Positions 8,309-16,701 of a stretch of 64,000 bases of DNA are shown here, in pieces. The number at the start of each line of letters is the position of its first letter. Positions within the stretch are counted from its first letter, which is position 1. The stretch spans positions 806,001-870,000 of the forward strand of contig NZ_CAKKMS010000001.1 of the NCBI RefSeq assembly GCF_918698245.1, in the 5' to 3' direction. The position numbers and the translations under genes are program-made. Under the pieces are notes generated by a model. It was given only the letters and a program-made list of their open reading frames with translations. It searched no databases and was not told where the DNA came from. This DNA comes from Pedobacter sp. Bi126 (GTDB lineage: Bacteria > Bacteroidota > Bacteroidia > Sphingobacteriales > Sphingobacteriaceae).

Positions 8309-9730
8309 ATGTCAAAAACCTTGAAAAAAGAAGAAAAAGTAGAGTACACAGGAAGATACCTTGTATTACTACCAGAAGGATCCAACACCTCTGATTCTAT
8401 TAACCAGATCAATTCTATTAGCGGGCTGAACCTAAAAAGCTCTTTAGAATTTGAAAACGAGTTTTTCACAGATAAAGACCTCGCTAAAACTGATGGTATT
8501 ATACTAGACAAGCTGGGAATTGCTATCGTAAACGAAAAACCAAAAATTGAAAATTCAATCAGCAGTTTAGGCGAAAGTGAAATGATTGTAGAAAAGGAAA
8601 GAGTAGTTTATGCTATTGGAATGCTGGATGAAAGTACCCAAAACTATGTTGAGGGCTACAGAGATGCGGTAAACCAAATGACCAATGTATTGGTTGGAAG
8701 CGAAACAGAAGATTACAATTATGAAGAGCAAGAATCGGAAGTAGAATCTGTTGGTGCTACCTGGGGATTAAAAGCAACCAATGTTGTGCCAACTAGCTTT
8801 TTAAGGTACAACCCTTACAACGGTGCAGGCATTAAAGTAGCCATATTGGATACTGGTTTCGACTTTAACCACCCTGATTTTGCTGGCCGTCCTGTTGTTC
8901 ATCAAAGTTTTATTAGCGGAGAAAGTACACAGGATGGACATGGCCACGGCACACACTGTACGGGTACTGCCTGTGGTCCTTCTAGTTCGCCATCGGCAAC
9001 AGAAAGATACGGTATTGCTTATGCAGCCAGTATTTATATCGGAAAAGTTTTAAGCAATGGTGGTTCTGGTGGAGATGGGGGCATTCTTGCCGGCATTAAC
9101 TGGGCAATTGCCAACCGTTGTGATGTGGTAAGCATGTCGTTAAGAGGCTTTGTAACCGGAGCAGGCTATTCTGCTGTTTTTGAAACCGCTGCTGCCCGTG
9201 CTTTAGCACAAGGTACGCTAATTATTGCTGCTGCAGGAAACGATTCGGCAAGACCAGGCACTGTTAGACAGGTAATGCACCCTGCAAATTGCCCATCAAT
9301 AATGGCTGTGGGTGCTGTAGATGTAAATATGAACGTAGCTGCTTTTTCTAACGGAGGCCTTTACCCAACTTATGGCGCTGTAGACATTGCTGCTCCAGGC
9401 GTTAACGTGTATTCTTCTACAAAACTGCCTACCAAGTATGCAAGCTGGAACGGAACCAGTATGGCTACCCCACATGTTGCAGGTATTGCCGCACTATGGG
9501 CACAGGCATCGGGCCTGAGGGGAATTAATTTGTGGAGAAAATTAACCTCAACTGCGAAAACGTTACCTTTACCTGGCAGAGATGTAGGTGCAGGATTGGT
9601 ACAGGCGCCTACAAAAACAAGATTTATAAAATACCCAATTGATAGATTCCCGATTGATAAATTCCCAATTTTAGTTAATCCGAAATTCCCTATCGATCCA
9701 ATTGGCCCAATTGAAAAAATTATAAGATGA
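8309..9730 (+). CDS. Subtilisin-like serine protease (S8) without visible signal peptide
   Basis: 473 residues. The catalytic triad is complete: Asp181 (AILDTGFDFNHPDF), His213 (GHGHGTHCTG) and Ser384 (NGTSMATPH), with oxyanion Asn311 (AAAGND). The first 150 residues include a segment resembling a subtilisin propeptide (RYLVLLPEG, then LDKLGIAIV, then VEKERVVYAIG), so it probably carries its own inhibitory prodomain. No signal peptide, lipobox or type IX sorting domain is visible, which suggests a cytoplasmic enzyme. The C-terminus is a Pro/Ile-rich tail with repeated FPID units (about 441-470). It overlaps the next gene by four bases. Confidence 0.9.
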   Translation: MSKTLKKEEKVEYTGRYLVLLPEGSNTSDSINQINSISGLNLKSSLEFENEFFTDKDLAKTDGIILDKLGIAIVNEKPKIENSISSLGESEMIVEKERVVYAIGMLDESTQNYVEGYRDAVNQMTNVLVGSETEDYNYEEQESEVESVGATWGLKATNVVPTSFLRYNPYNGAGIKVAILDTGFDFNHPDFAGRPVVHQSFISGESTQDGHGHGTHCTGTACGPSSSPSATERYGIAYAASIYIGKVLSNGGSGGDGGILAGINWAIANRCDVVSMSLRGFVTGAGYSAVFETAAARALAQGTLIIAAAGNDSARPGTVRQVMHPANCPSIMAVGAVDVNMNVAAFSNGGLYPTYGAVDIAAPGVNVYSSTKLPTKYASWNGTSMATPHVAGIAALWAQASGLRGINLWRKLTSTAKTLPLPGRDVGAGLVQAPTKTRFIKYPIDRFPIDKFPILVNPKFPIDPIGPIEKIIR

Positions 9731-9930
9731 AAACAAAATGGTTAATATCTGTAAAGGATAACACAATGGATTTAGTAGTTAAAGAACTCAAGAAGATCGG
9801 TGTTAACGATATCGAGGCTTTAGATTCAATTGGCGTAATCGTAATTGTTCCGGGCAATCATAAAATTGCAGATATCAAAAAAATTGATGGCGTATTAAGT
9901 GTTGAAGAGGAAAGGGATATCAGCATTTAA
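9727..9930 (+). CDS. Small protein resembling a free-standing subtilisin propeptide / I9-type inhibitor
   Basis: 67 residues. It starts inside the subtilase stop (ATGA overlap), so the two are co-translated. The pattern (KWLISVKD at the start, LDSIGVIVIV in the middle, IDGVLSVEEERDISI at the end) matches the ferredoxin-like I9 prodomain layout. It can be aligned with the protease's own N-terminus (LDKLGIAIV and VEKERVVYAI). The likely role is to inhibit or chaperone the protease in trans. The assignment rests on pattern and context, not on a search. Confidence 0.65.
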   Translation: MKTKWLISVKDNTMDLVVKELKKIGVNDIEALDSIGVIVIVPGNHKIADIKKIDGVLSVEEERDISI

Positions 9931-9962
9931 GCCAACAAAAACCTAATCACTCTCTTAATTTT

Positions 9963-10001
9963 AAAAATCGGTGTGACATTTAGTTGCACCGATTTTTTTT
10001 T
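9963..10001 (+). terminator. Rho-independent terminator of the subtilase operon
   Basis: AAAAATCGGTG (9963-9973) pairs with CACCGATTTTT (9987-9997) and is followed by a continued T-run. It lies 32 bases after the stop of the 67-residue gene, which defines a two-gene operon. Confidence 0.88.
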
Positions 10002-10039
10002 GCATCCTATATCTAAACATTAATAGTTTCACATTTCCA

Positions 10040-10140
10040 GCCACCTAAACCTGATCTGATAGCTATCGGATGAAGCGAGCACGAGTGTAACGATTAAAGC
10101 GGAAAGCAGGAGCTCCGAAACCGATTAGCACGACTATTGC
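10040..10140. repeat. Intergenic repeat of the CCACCTAAACC...GATxGGAAGCGG type
   Basis: This begins CCACCTAAACCTGAT and contains AAAGCGGAAAGCAGGAGC. Related units occur at about 18136, 40210, 50806 (inverted), 51098 and 58100. The rest of the 419-base gap up to glyS has a short direct repeat (TAAGACACCTT near 10192 and 10224) and no gene. Confidence 0.55.
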
Positions 10141-10334
10141 TTTCCCAATTATTTTGAACCATATAAGAATTTAAGGACGGATAAGCTGACAGGTAAGACA
10201 CCTTTCGTCTGTTTCCGACCAGCTAAGACACCTTATAACACCTAAGTTATGTGCAGAAATTCTAAAATCTGCAGTTCCTTTGCCATTGATCAAAAACCTT
10301 CAGCCTTATACCTTTAAACCCTCCGCCTTTTTAT

Positions 10335-10342
10335 TATCTTTG
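10335..10342 (+). promoter_or_regulatory. Candidate -7 element TATCTTTG of glyS
   Basis: TATCTTTG fits the Bacteroidetes -7 consensus TAnnTTTG and lies eight bases before the ATG, which implies a very short leader. No clear -33 TTG stands at the usual distance, so confidence is moderate. Confidence 0.45.
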
Positions 10343-10349
10343 CTGCATT

Positions 10350-11993
10350 ATGGCTCAAAAGAATAACAACGAACGATTTAAAAATGTAATATCACACGCT
10401 AAAGAATACGGTTTTGTATTCCAGAGCAGCGAAATATATGATGGCTTAAGTGCCGTTTACGATTATGGCCAATTGGGTGCCGAGTTAAAAAACAACATTA
10501 AAACCTACTGGTGGAAAGCCATGGTACAAATGCATGAAAACATTGTAGGGATTGATTCTGCAATTTTTATGCATCCTAAGGTTTGGAAAGCCAGCGGACA
10601 CGTTGATGGTTTTAACGACCCCATGATCGACAACAAGGATTCAAAAAAACGTTACCGTGCCGATCAGTTATTAGAGAATAAAATTGATGAGCTATATTCG
10701 GAACTGGCCAATTTCAGTGCAGAAAACAAAGCAAAATTTGAGGCATTTCAACAAGAAATATTGGGTTTAAGTGATGAAGGTCAGGCGAGCTGGGTACCAA
10801 CGTTTAAAGATGAGGAAACGATTTTAGATCACAGTAAATATCCTTTTGTTGAGGAAGCAAGCTGGAGATTTGTTAAAAAGGGTTTAACGCTTGAAGTAGA
10901 AATGAACCTTGCGCTTAAATCTGAAAATTTAGCACAGCTAAAAGACTTAATTGTTGATTACAAAGTAATCTGCCCGATTTCTAAAACTTCTAACTGGACT
11001 GATGTGCGCCAGTTTAACCTGATGTTTAGCACACAATTTGGTGCAATGGCTGAAGGAAGCGATGAGGTTTATCTTCGTCCGGAAACAGCACAGGGCATTT
11101 TCGTAAACTTTTTAAATGTTCAAAAATCCGGAAGGATGAAAATTCCTTTCGGTATTGCGCAGATTGGTAAGGCTTTCAGAAATGAAGTAATTGCCCGCCA
11201 GTTTATTATGCGTATGCGCGAATTTGAGCAAATGGAAATGCAATTTTTTGTTCGCCCGGGTGAAGACAAAAAATGGTTCGAATACTGGAAAGAAGCACGT
11301 TTAAAATGGCACAAAGCTTTAGGTACTTCGCCTGAAAAATACCGTTATCATGACCACGTAAAATTAGCACACTATGCCAATGCGGCTACTGATATTGAAT
11401 TCGAATTTCCATTCGGATTTAAAGAAGTTGAGGGGATCCATAGCCGTACCGATTTCGATTTAACGCAGCACCAGGAGTTTTCTGGCAAGAAAATGCAATA
11501 TTTCGATAACGATTTAAATGAAGAAGGTAAGCCTTATGGCAACTACGTTCCGTACGTAATCGAAACTTCCATCGGTTTAGACCGTATGTTCTTGTTAACC
11601 ATGATTAATGCTTTTGAAGAGCAGGATTTAAGCACCGATGATAAGCAGGATAGCCGTACGTTATTGCGTTTACATCCAGCTTTAGCGCCATACAAAGTGG
11701 CTGTTTTCCCATTAACCAAAAAAGATGGTTTACCTGAAAAGGCCCGTGAGATTATGGATACCTTGAAATTTGATTTTAACTGTATTTATGAAGAGAAAGA
11801 TGCTATCGGTAAACGTTATCGCCGCCAGGATGCTGTTGGTACACCTTTCTGTATCACTGTCGATCACCAGAGTTTAGAAGACAACACGGTTACCATCCGC
11901 CATCGCGATAGCATGGAGCAGGAACGTGTAGCCATAGCCGATTTAGGGAACATAATAGGATCAGCAGTGAGCTGGAAAACTTTGTTGGCATAA
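10350..11993 (+). CDS. glyS: Glycine--tRNA ligase, single-chain dimeric type
   Basis: 547 residues. Class II motifs are present: RPETAQGIFVNF, motif 2 around FRNEVIARQ and MRMREFEQMEMQFF, and motif 3 ETSIGLDRMF, with an anticodon-binding domain at the C-terminus (ALAPYKVAVFPLT to the end). This is the homodimeric GlyRS type, not the alpha2beta2 glyQ/glyS type. The enzyme charges tRNA-Gly in the cytoplasm. A hairpin terminator follows downstream. Confidence 0.95.
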   Translation: MAQKNNNERFKNVISHAKEYGFVFQSSEIYDGLSAVYDYGQLGAELKNNIKTYWWKAMVQMHENIVGIDSAIFMHPKVWKASGHVDGFNDPMIDNKDSKKRYRADQLLENKIDELYSELANFSAENKAKFEAFQQEILGLSDEGQASWVPTFKDEETILDHSKYPFVEEASWRFVKKGLTLEVEMNLALKSENLAQLKDLIVDYKVICPISKTSNWTDVRQFNLMFSTQFGAMAEGSDEVYLRPETAQGIFVNFLNVQKSGRMKIPFGIAQIGKAFRNEVIARQFIMRMREFEQMEMQFFVRPGEDKKWFEYWKEARLKWHKALGTSPEKYRYHDHVKLAHYANAATDIEFEFPFGFKEVEGIHSRTDFDLTQHQEFSGKKMQYFDNDLNEEGKPYGNYVPYVIETSIGLDRMFLLTMINAFEEQDLSTDDKQDSRTLLRLHPALAPYKVAVFPLTKKDGLPEKAREIMDTLKFDFNCIYEEKDAIGKRYRRQDAVGTPFCITVDHQSLEDNTVTIRHRDSMEQERVAIADLGNIIGSAVSWKTLLA

Positions 11994-11999
11994 TTTTAA

Positions 12000-12030
12000 C
12001 CACCTTAGATGCCCTCAGGTGTCTAAGGTA
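12000..12030. repeat. Short inverted repeat ACCTTAGA / TCTAAGGT
   Basis: The two arms flank a 12-base spacer just after the glyS stop. It may act with the following T-rich hairpin to end the glyS transcript. Confidence 0.5.
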
Positions 12031-12044
12031 GATTTATAATATTC

Positions 12045-12074
12045 AGTCGCAGGTTTTAACCCTGCGACTTTTTT
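12045..12074 (+). terminator. Rho-independent terminator of glyS
   Basis: AGTCGCAGG (12045-12053) pairs with CCTGCGACT (12061-12069), followed by TTTTTG. It sits only 12 bases before the next start codon, so the following gene must use its own promoter or depend on read-through. Confidence 0.85.
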
Positions 12075-12085
12075 GTGTACAAAAA

Positions 12086-12766
12086 ATGAATTTAGCCGAG
12101 CATTACCATCAACTTTATACCGAATCAATCACAAAGATAGCTGCCGGAAATTATGAAACAGATCACTTAATCGATTCAGATAATGATCAGCGTTTTGGAA
12201 TTACCTTGGTAATCAGACCAGACACTGAAACGAAAGGTAAAATACAGCAGTTTTTAACTGAAGCAAAAGCAATTGAACCTGATCAGTATTATTATCAGAA
12301 TGCTGACATACACATTACCCTGATGTCTATCATTTCCTGTTATGAGGGCTTTGATTTAAAGGATATCAATATTCAGGATTACATTCAGCTCATCCAAGAG
12401 GTTTTAACCAGACATAAGCGTTTCAAGATTCAGTTTAAAGGACTTACGGCATCGCCATCCTGCATTTTAATTCAAGGCTTTTTAACCGATACCTTAAACG
12501 AAATCAGAGATGATTTGCGGGCTGGCTTTAAAAATTCAGATCTGCAACAGAGTATCGATAAACGTTATGCCATCCAAACCGCCCACGCCACCGTAATCCG
12601 TTTCAGATCGGGGTTAATCCATATAAATGCATTGCTTAGTCTTATCGAAAAGTATAGGGATTTTGATTTTGGCACTTTTGAGGTGAAGCAAGTAGAATTG
12701 GTTTATAACGATTGGTACCAGCGGGAAAGATTTGTAAAAAAATTGCATCAGTTTTCTTTATCTTAG
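12086..12766 (+). CDS. 2H phosphoesterase / 2'-5' RNA ligase-like protein
   Basis: 226 residues with the two histidine motifs of the 2H superfamily: HITLMS (about residue 75) and HATVIRF (about residue 172), spaced as in LigT/ThpR-like proteins. These enzymes open 2',3'-cyclic phosphates or related bonds in RNA or nucleotides; the substrate here is unknown. No signal peptide is present, so it is cytoplasmic. It stands between the glyS terminator and a lipoprotein gene on the same strand. Confidence 0.8.
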   Translation: MNLAEHYHQLYTESITKIAAGNYETDHLIDSDNDQRFGITLVIRPDTETKGKIQQFLTEAKAIEPDQYYYQNADIHITLMSIISCYEGFDLKDINIQDYIQLIQEVLTRHKRFKIQFKGLTASPSCILIQGFLTDTLNEIRDDLRAGFKNSDLQQSIDKRYAIQTAHATVIRFRSGLIHINALLSLIEKYRDFDFGTFEVKQVELVYNDWYQRERFVKKLHQFSLS

Positions 12767-12796
12767 CATATTAATTAACCCAAACAATTAACGCTC

Positions 12797-13675
12797 GTGA
12801 AAGTACCTTTCAAATTATCGCTATTGGCACTGGTATGCCTTTTAATTACGTCATCTTGTAAAAAAGAAATCGATTACCATCAGGAATGGGATTTATCTAC
12901 CATGAGTGCTAAAGTTGATGGTGCTTTAGTGCAATGTACGTTAGCTACTGCCCAGGTTTATGATGTAGGTGGAGAAATAAGTGTCCAAATCTCAGGCAAC
13001 AAAGGAATTAATACCGGCTTTAGTTTGCTGATCGGCGATTTTAAAGGTGTTGGCACCTATAATTTATCGGATAACAATATGGCGATTTACCTTTTGAGTA
13101 CAGCCGGATTACAAGATGCTTACATAGGCAATACATCAGGAACAATAAAGATAACCAGTTATTTAGCAGACAAATACATTAAGGGTACTTTTGCCTTTAA
13201 AGGAGAAAATCAATCTACTTCAACAAGTAAAACCATCAGCGAGGGACAATTTATGATCAGTCTGGTTCCGGTTAAACTGCCCGAAACCAATAACAGCACT
13301 AATAATTTAAGTGCAAAAGTAGATGGCACAACAATTGGTTTTACCGGTGAAGCGATATCAATCAACACTCCAATTATTGGGAATTTACTTACCATTGTAA
13401 CTATAAATGGAGATAAACGAATGATTCTTTCTGTAATAGATTATAAAGGCGCAGGCACATACGATCTGGTAACCGATGGAATTGGATCTTACATGAAAGA
13501 CCAAACACCTACAGGCTCATTTACGGCTACAAGTGGCACTTTGGTGATTACAAGTGAAGCTGGTGGTAAATTAAAAGGAACATTTTCATTTAAAGCACCC
13601 AATGAAAATACGACAATTAATACATCAGTAACGGTTACAGATGGTATTTTTGACCTACCCTTTAGCAAAAAATAA
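12797..13675 (+). CDS. Lipoprotein with two tandem copies of the same domain
   Basis: 292 residues starting with GTG. The lipoprotein signal ends in LLITSSC (Cys21). Two repeats of about 130 residues follow: LSAKVDG-type starts (MSAKVDGALV and LSAKVDGTTI), then DFKGVGTYNL / DYKGAGTYDL, then KGTFAFKG / KGTFSFKA and a closing SEGQFMISL / TDGIFDLPF. The layout resembles DUF6252-like secreted domains common in Bacteroidetes. The location is the periplasm or cell surface; function unknown. Confidence 0.78.
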   Translation: MKVPFKLSLLALVCLLITSSCKKEIDYHQEWDLSTMSAKVDGALVQCTLATAQVYDVGGEISVQISGNKGINTGFSLLIGDFKGVGTYNLSDNNMAIYLLSTAGLQDAYIGNTSGTIKITSYLADKYIKGTFAFKGENQSTSTSKTISEGQFMISLVPVKLPETNNSTNNLSAKVDGTTIGFTGEAISINTPIIGNLLTIVTINGDKRMILSVIDYKGAGTYDLVTDGIGSYMKDQTPTGSFTATSGTLVITSEAGGKLKGTFSFKAPNENTTINTSVTVTDGIFDLPFSKK

Positions 13676-13698
13676 GAATTAACTTTTTAAAATATAAA

Positions 13699-13727
13699 GC
13701 CGTTGGTCTAAAAATCAGCGGTTTTTG
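13699..13727 (+). terminator. Weak hairpin with T-run after the tandem-domain lipoprotein
   Basis: An imperfect stem (CCGTTGGT against ATCAGCGG) is followed by TTTTTG. It is likely a weak terminator, and the stem has mismatches. Confidence 0.4.
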
Positions 13728-13817
13728 TATTTAATAATCCTTTGGTCACAAATAACTTTCAGATTTCATATTCATTTTTCCGGATACTATATTTGTTTAA
13801 ACAGCAATCGCTTTGAT

Positions 13818-14225
13818 ATGAAAATTCCACAGAAGTTTTTTGCCCGTCAACATGAAATCGCAGCCGATTTTTTGAAAGAGCTGGATAAACATTTAGACGA
13901 TGTGGTATCGGGCAGGGTAACTGAGATGTTCGAAGTAAGGGATTTTGCCGAGCTTATTCATGTTCACCCCACACACTTAAGCAATACCATTAAATCGGCT
14001 ACAGGCCACTCTCCCTGTTATTTCTTTGAAGAACGTTTAATGGAAATTTCAAAATCAATGTTACAGAATATAAGTATGCCTATTGCCGAAATTGCAAGGA
14101 CACTAACTTACGATCCATCTAACTTTACCAAGTTTTTTAAACACTTCTCTGGCCAAACACCCAAACAGTACAGAGAAGCTTATTTTCAGTCTTTGGCTAC
14201 AAATAAGGAAATTGTCACCATATAA
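13818..14225 (+). CDS. AraC-family regulator, DNA-binding domain only
   Basis: 135 residues from the ATG at 13818. An in-frame start at 13725 would add 31 residues of poor quality overlapping the preceding terminator, so the later start is preferred. The C-terminal two thirds carry a double helix-turn-helix (FAELIHVHPTHLSNTIK and IAEIARTLTYDPSNFTKFFKHFSG), and the protein ends soon after TPKQYREAY. There is no N-terminal ligand-binding domain. It probably controls the adjacent SDR gene 86 bases downstream. Confidence 0.85.
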   Translation: MKIPQKFFARQHEIAADFLKELDKHLDDVVSGRVTEMFEVRDFAELIHVHPTHLSNTIKSATGHSPCYFFEERLMEISKSMLQNISMPIAEIARTLTYDPSNFTKFFKHFSGQTPKQYREAYFQSLATNKEIVTI

Positions 14226-14284
14226 AACTTAAACAGTCACCATTTATACTTAAGCTATCACCATTTTTACAGCGGGTTTCCATC

Positions 14285-14292
14285 TAACTTTG
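14285..14292 (+). promoter_or_regulatory. Candidate -7 element TAACTTTG of the SDR gene
   Basis: TAACTTTG matches TAnnTTTG and lies 20 bases before the ATG. No good -33 TTG is visible, so activation by the adjacent AraC protein is plausible. Confidence 0.45.
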
Positions 14293-14311
14293 TTTAATAA
14301 ATTAAAAGAAA

Positions 14312-15076
14312 ATGGAAACACAAAATAAAATCGCCCTGATAACCGGTGGTAGCCGCGGATTAGGAAAAAATGCTGCTATAAAAATTGCGGCAAAAGGACT
14401 TGGTGTAATTGTTACCTATCAATCTAAAAAAGAAGAAGCAGAAGCTACTGTTAATGAAATAAAACAGCTAGGGGTACAAGCTGCCGCAATACAGTTAAAT
14501 GTAGCCGACACCAAAACTTTCGATGCTTTTTTCGTATCAGTTAAAGCTGTACTGAAATCTGTTTTTAATGCTGAAAAATTCGATTTTCTAATCAATAATG
14601 CAGGAATCGGCATTCATTCATCTTTTGCCGAAACTACCGAAGAACAATTTGATACTTTGGTAAACATCCATTTTAAAGGGACTTTCTTTTTAACCCAAAA
14701 GGCTTTAACGTTATTAAATGATGGCAGTGGGATTATTAATCTTTCTACTGGTTTGGCACGTTTTGCTACCCCTGGCTACGCAGCTTATGCATCGATGAAA
14801 GGTGCTGTGGAAACCCTAACAAGGTATGAGGCCAAAGAACTAGGTGTAAGAGGAATCAGAGTTAACGTTGTTGCTCCAGGCGCCATTGAAACTGATTTTG
14901 GAGGTGGTGTAGTGCGCGATAACGAGCAGATAAATGCAGGAATTGCCTCGAATACTGCCTTAGGCCGTGTAGGCTTGCCAGATGATATTGGTGGCGTGGT
15001 GGCCTTTTTATGTACGGAAGATGCGAGATGGATTAATGCGCAGCGCATTGAAGCGTCAGGTGGTATGTTTTTGTAA
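14312..15076 (+). CDS. Short-chain dehydrogenase/reductase (SDR), classical type
   Basis: 254 residues. The nucleotide-binding motif is TGGSRGLG (about 10-17), followed by NNAG (about 94-97), the active-site serine region (INLSTG), the Tyr/Lys pair in YAAYASMKGA, and the closing region typical of classical SDRs (GGMFL). Such enzymes reduce carbonyl groups with NAD(P)H. The substrate is unknown. The gene follows an AraC-type regulator, a common pair in this group of organisms. Confidence 0.88.
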   Translation: METQNKIALITGGSRGLGKNAAIKIAAKGLGVIVTYQSKKEEAEATVNEIKQLGVQAAAIQLNVADTKTFDAFFVSVKAVLKSVFNAEKFDFLINNAGIGIHSSFAETTEEQFDTLVNIHFKGTFFLTQKALTLLNDGSGIINLSTGLARFATPGYAAYASMKGAVETLTRYEAKELGVRGIRVNVVAPGAIETDFGGGVVRDNEQINAGIASNTALGRVGLPDDIGGVVAFLCTEDARWINAQRIEASGGMFL

Positions 15077-15090
15077 GGCTCAAATTAGTT

Positions 15091-15150
15091 AACCACCAAG
15101 GCACAAAGAACACTAAGGAAAATTAAAAACTTAGGAAGCTTCGTGCCTTT
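15091..15150. repeat. Inverted repeat of the ACCACCAAGGCAC...GTGCCTTT type
   Basis: AAGGCAC (15098-15104) is mirrored by GTGCCTT (15143-15149) in an imperfect stem, directly after the SDR gene. It is one of several palindrome families in the window. Confidence 0.55.
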
Positions 15151-15168
15151 GATAGATTCCTATAGAAA

Positions 15169-15293
15169 GGTCGTCATCTCGACTGGAGTGCAACGGAATG
15201 GAGAGATCTTTGAACCAAATTATTGAAATAAAATTTAAAAATTTTGCTTCGCAGAGCCTTCGGGTTCTCCACTACGGTCGAAATGACGAGCCT
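15169..15293. repeat. Palindromic repeat, GTCATCTCGACT / GGTCGAAATGACGA family, copy 1
   Basis: The ends GTCGTCATCTCGACT and GGTCGAAATGACGA are inverted. The internal stretches GGAGAGATCT and GAGCCTTCGGGTTCTC recur as inverse complement in 23899-24006, so the two copies stand in opposite orientation. Confidence 0.8.
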
Positions 15294-15363
15294 TCAAGAC
15301 CTATCATTTCCTTAAAATCCCGTATCATTGATATTTAAAAATAGATTAACCCTCAACATAACA

Positions 15364-16566
15364 TTAAAAAGCTCCATACCAGTCATGCCGATCAACTCTC
15401 GTAATTTCGGCGGTGCCGATCTGGTTTAGAAAACGTTTAGCACTAACCAGGGTTTTACTTTCACGCTCATCAAAGTTAACTGCATCAGGTTTTAAACTAT
15501 TAATCCTAACCATCCCAGCCGATTGAATAAACTCTCCATCGCCAATATAAATAGCAGTATGTGTTATTCTTCCTCCAGATGTCCCTTTCAATTTTGCCGC
15601 GGCAAAAAACAATAGATCGCCAGCTTTTAAATTTTTAAGACACTTAGTGAGGCTAATCGAATCTCCTTCCAAAACAGGTATATCTTCTCCAACCAAAGCT
15701 TGTTGCGAGGCATCTCTCGGAATAATGATTCCATTCAGGAAATAGCTTGTTTTCGTAAAACCACTACAATCTACCCCTTTGATAGAGGTGCCACCCCAAA
15801 GATAGGGCACGCCAATTAATGTTTTTGCAGTTGTCAAAATAGCTTCCGCATTTGGATTGGTTTTTTTCAGCCAATCCGAAAACAATTTGGCATCAGCTTT
15901 TTTAATGTAGCCCGTCCGTTTATCGGGAAAAACAACTTGATAATAAGCTTTTTCTTCGCCAGTTAATACTAAAATATTGCCATTTACTAAATCGGAAACA
16001 CGTGAGGAGTTCATATCTGCTTTGCTAAAAGCATGACCAAAGTCGGAAGTAAAAATAATCCGTTTTGATTTTTTCCATTCCTCAAAAGCCCTCTTATCCA
16101 TTAGACTTACAGCGGTAGCATCAGTCCATGACAGGTAACCATCAGGTGTGCGTACCAAATAATAACCGCCTTGTTTCTTTAATACTTGTACAGGTGTGCC
16201 CAAAATCATCTGCGTCATCATTTCTGCTGCATTTTGAGGGGCTGCTCTATTGTTACAGACTGAAAGATTGGCTAATCCGTATTCCATCCCAGCTAAATTG
16301 TTTGAAGGAAGGAGTGTATTTATTTTAACGAAACCCTTAAAATCTTTACTTTGGTTATTTAGTGCCTCGAGCACTTGCGCCGAGGTACTTTCTGCAAAAA
16401 CAGTATCTCCTTTAAACTGAATATTAAAATAAACAGACCGTTTATCTGGGGCAAATTCTTGCTTTATCTGATTTGAAACTGTTCTAAATGCTGTCGTATC
16501 AACCTGCGCCTTTAAGGAAACCGCAAAATTCAATAAACAGCCTAATATTAATATTCCTTTCATCAT
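15364..16566 (-). CDS. Secreted NlpC/P60 cysteine peptidase with SH3-like domains
   Basis: 400 residues with an N-terminal signal (MMKGILILGCLLNFAVSLKA). Bacterial SH3-like segments (about residues 115-230: VQVLKKQGGYYLVRTPDGY, VLTGEEKAYYQVVFPDKRTG) precede the NlpC/P60 domain. The catalytic cysteine is Cys267 (GVDCSGF) and the histidine His336 (ITHTAIYIGD). It resembles dipeptidyl-peptidase VI/YkfC-type murein peptide hydrolases that cut gamma-D-Glu-diamino acid bonds. It is expected in the periplasm and is divergent from the CAP-protein gene. Confidence 0.88.
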   Translation of the reverse strand: MMKGILILGCLLNFAVSLKAQVDTTAFRTVSNQIKQEFAPDKRSVYFNIQFKGDTVFAESTSAQVLEALNNQSKDFKGFVKINTLLPSNNLAGMEYGLANLSVCNNRAAPQNAAEMMTQMILGTPVQVLKKQGGYYLVRTPDGYLSWTDATAVSLMDKRAFEEWKKSKRIIFTSDFGHAFSKADMNSSRVSDLVNGNILVLTGEEKAYYQVVFPDKRTGYIKKADAKLFSDWLKKTNPNAEAILTTAKTLIGVPYLWGGTSIKGVDCSGFTKTSYFLNGIIIPRDASQQALVGEDIPVLEGDSISLTKCLKNLKAGDLLFFAAAKLKGTSGGRITHTAIYIGDGEFIQSAGMVRINSLKPDAVNFDERESKTLVSAKRFLNQIGTAEITRVDRHDWYGAF

Positions 16567-16701
16567 CGTTTTCTAAAACTAAAAATACGCATATTCACAT
16601 TGCCTTGTCAGGTAAAGGCTGTAACTAATTGCTTACGCGATATTATTTTAAAAAACGAGAAATAAAAAAAATTAAAAGACGTTATCCATGAAAATCATCC
16701 T

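Noticed and set aside
8309..9930. Phage-defence system containing the subtilase
   Set aside because: No nuclease, STAND ATPase or other defence partner lies nearby; the neighbours are signalling and translation genes.
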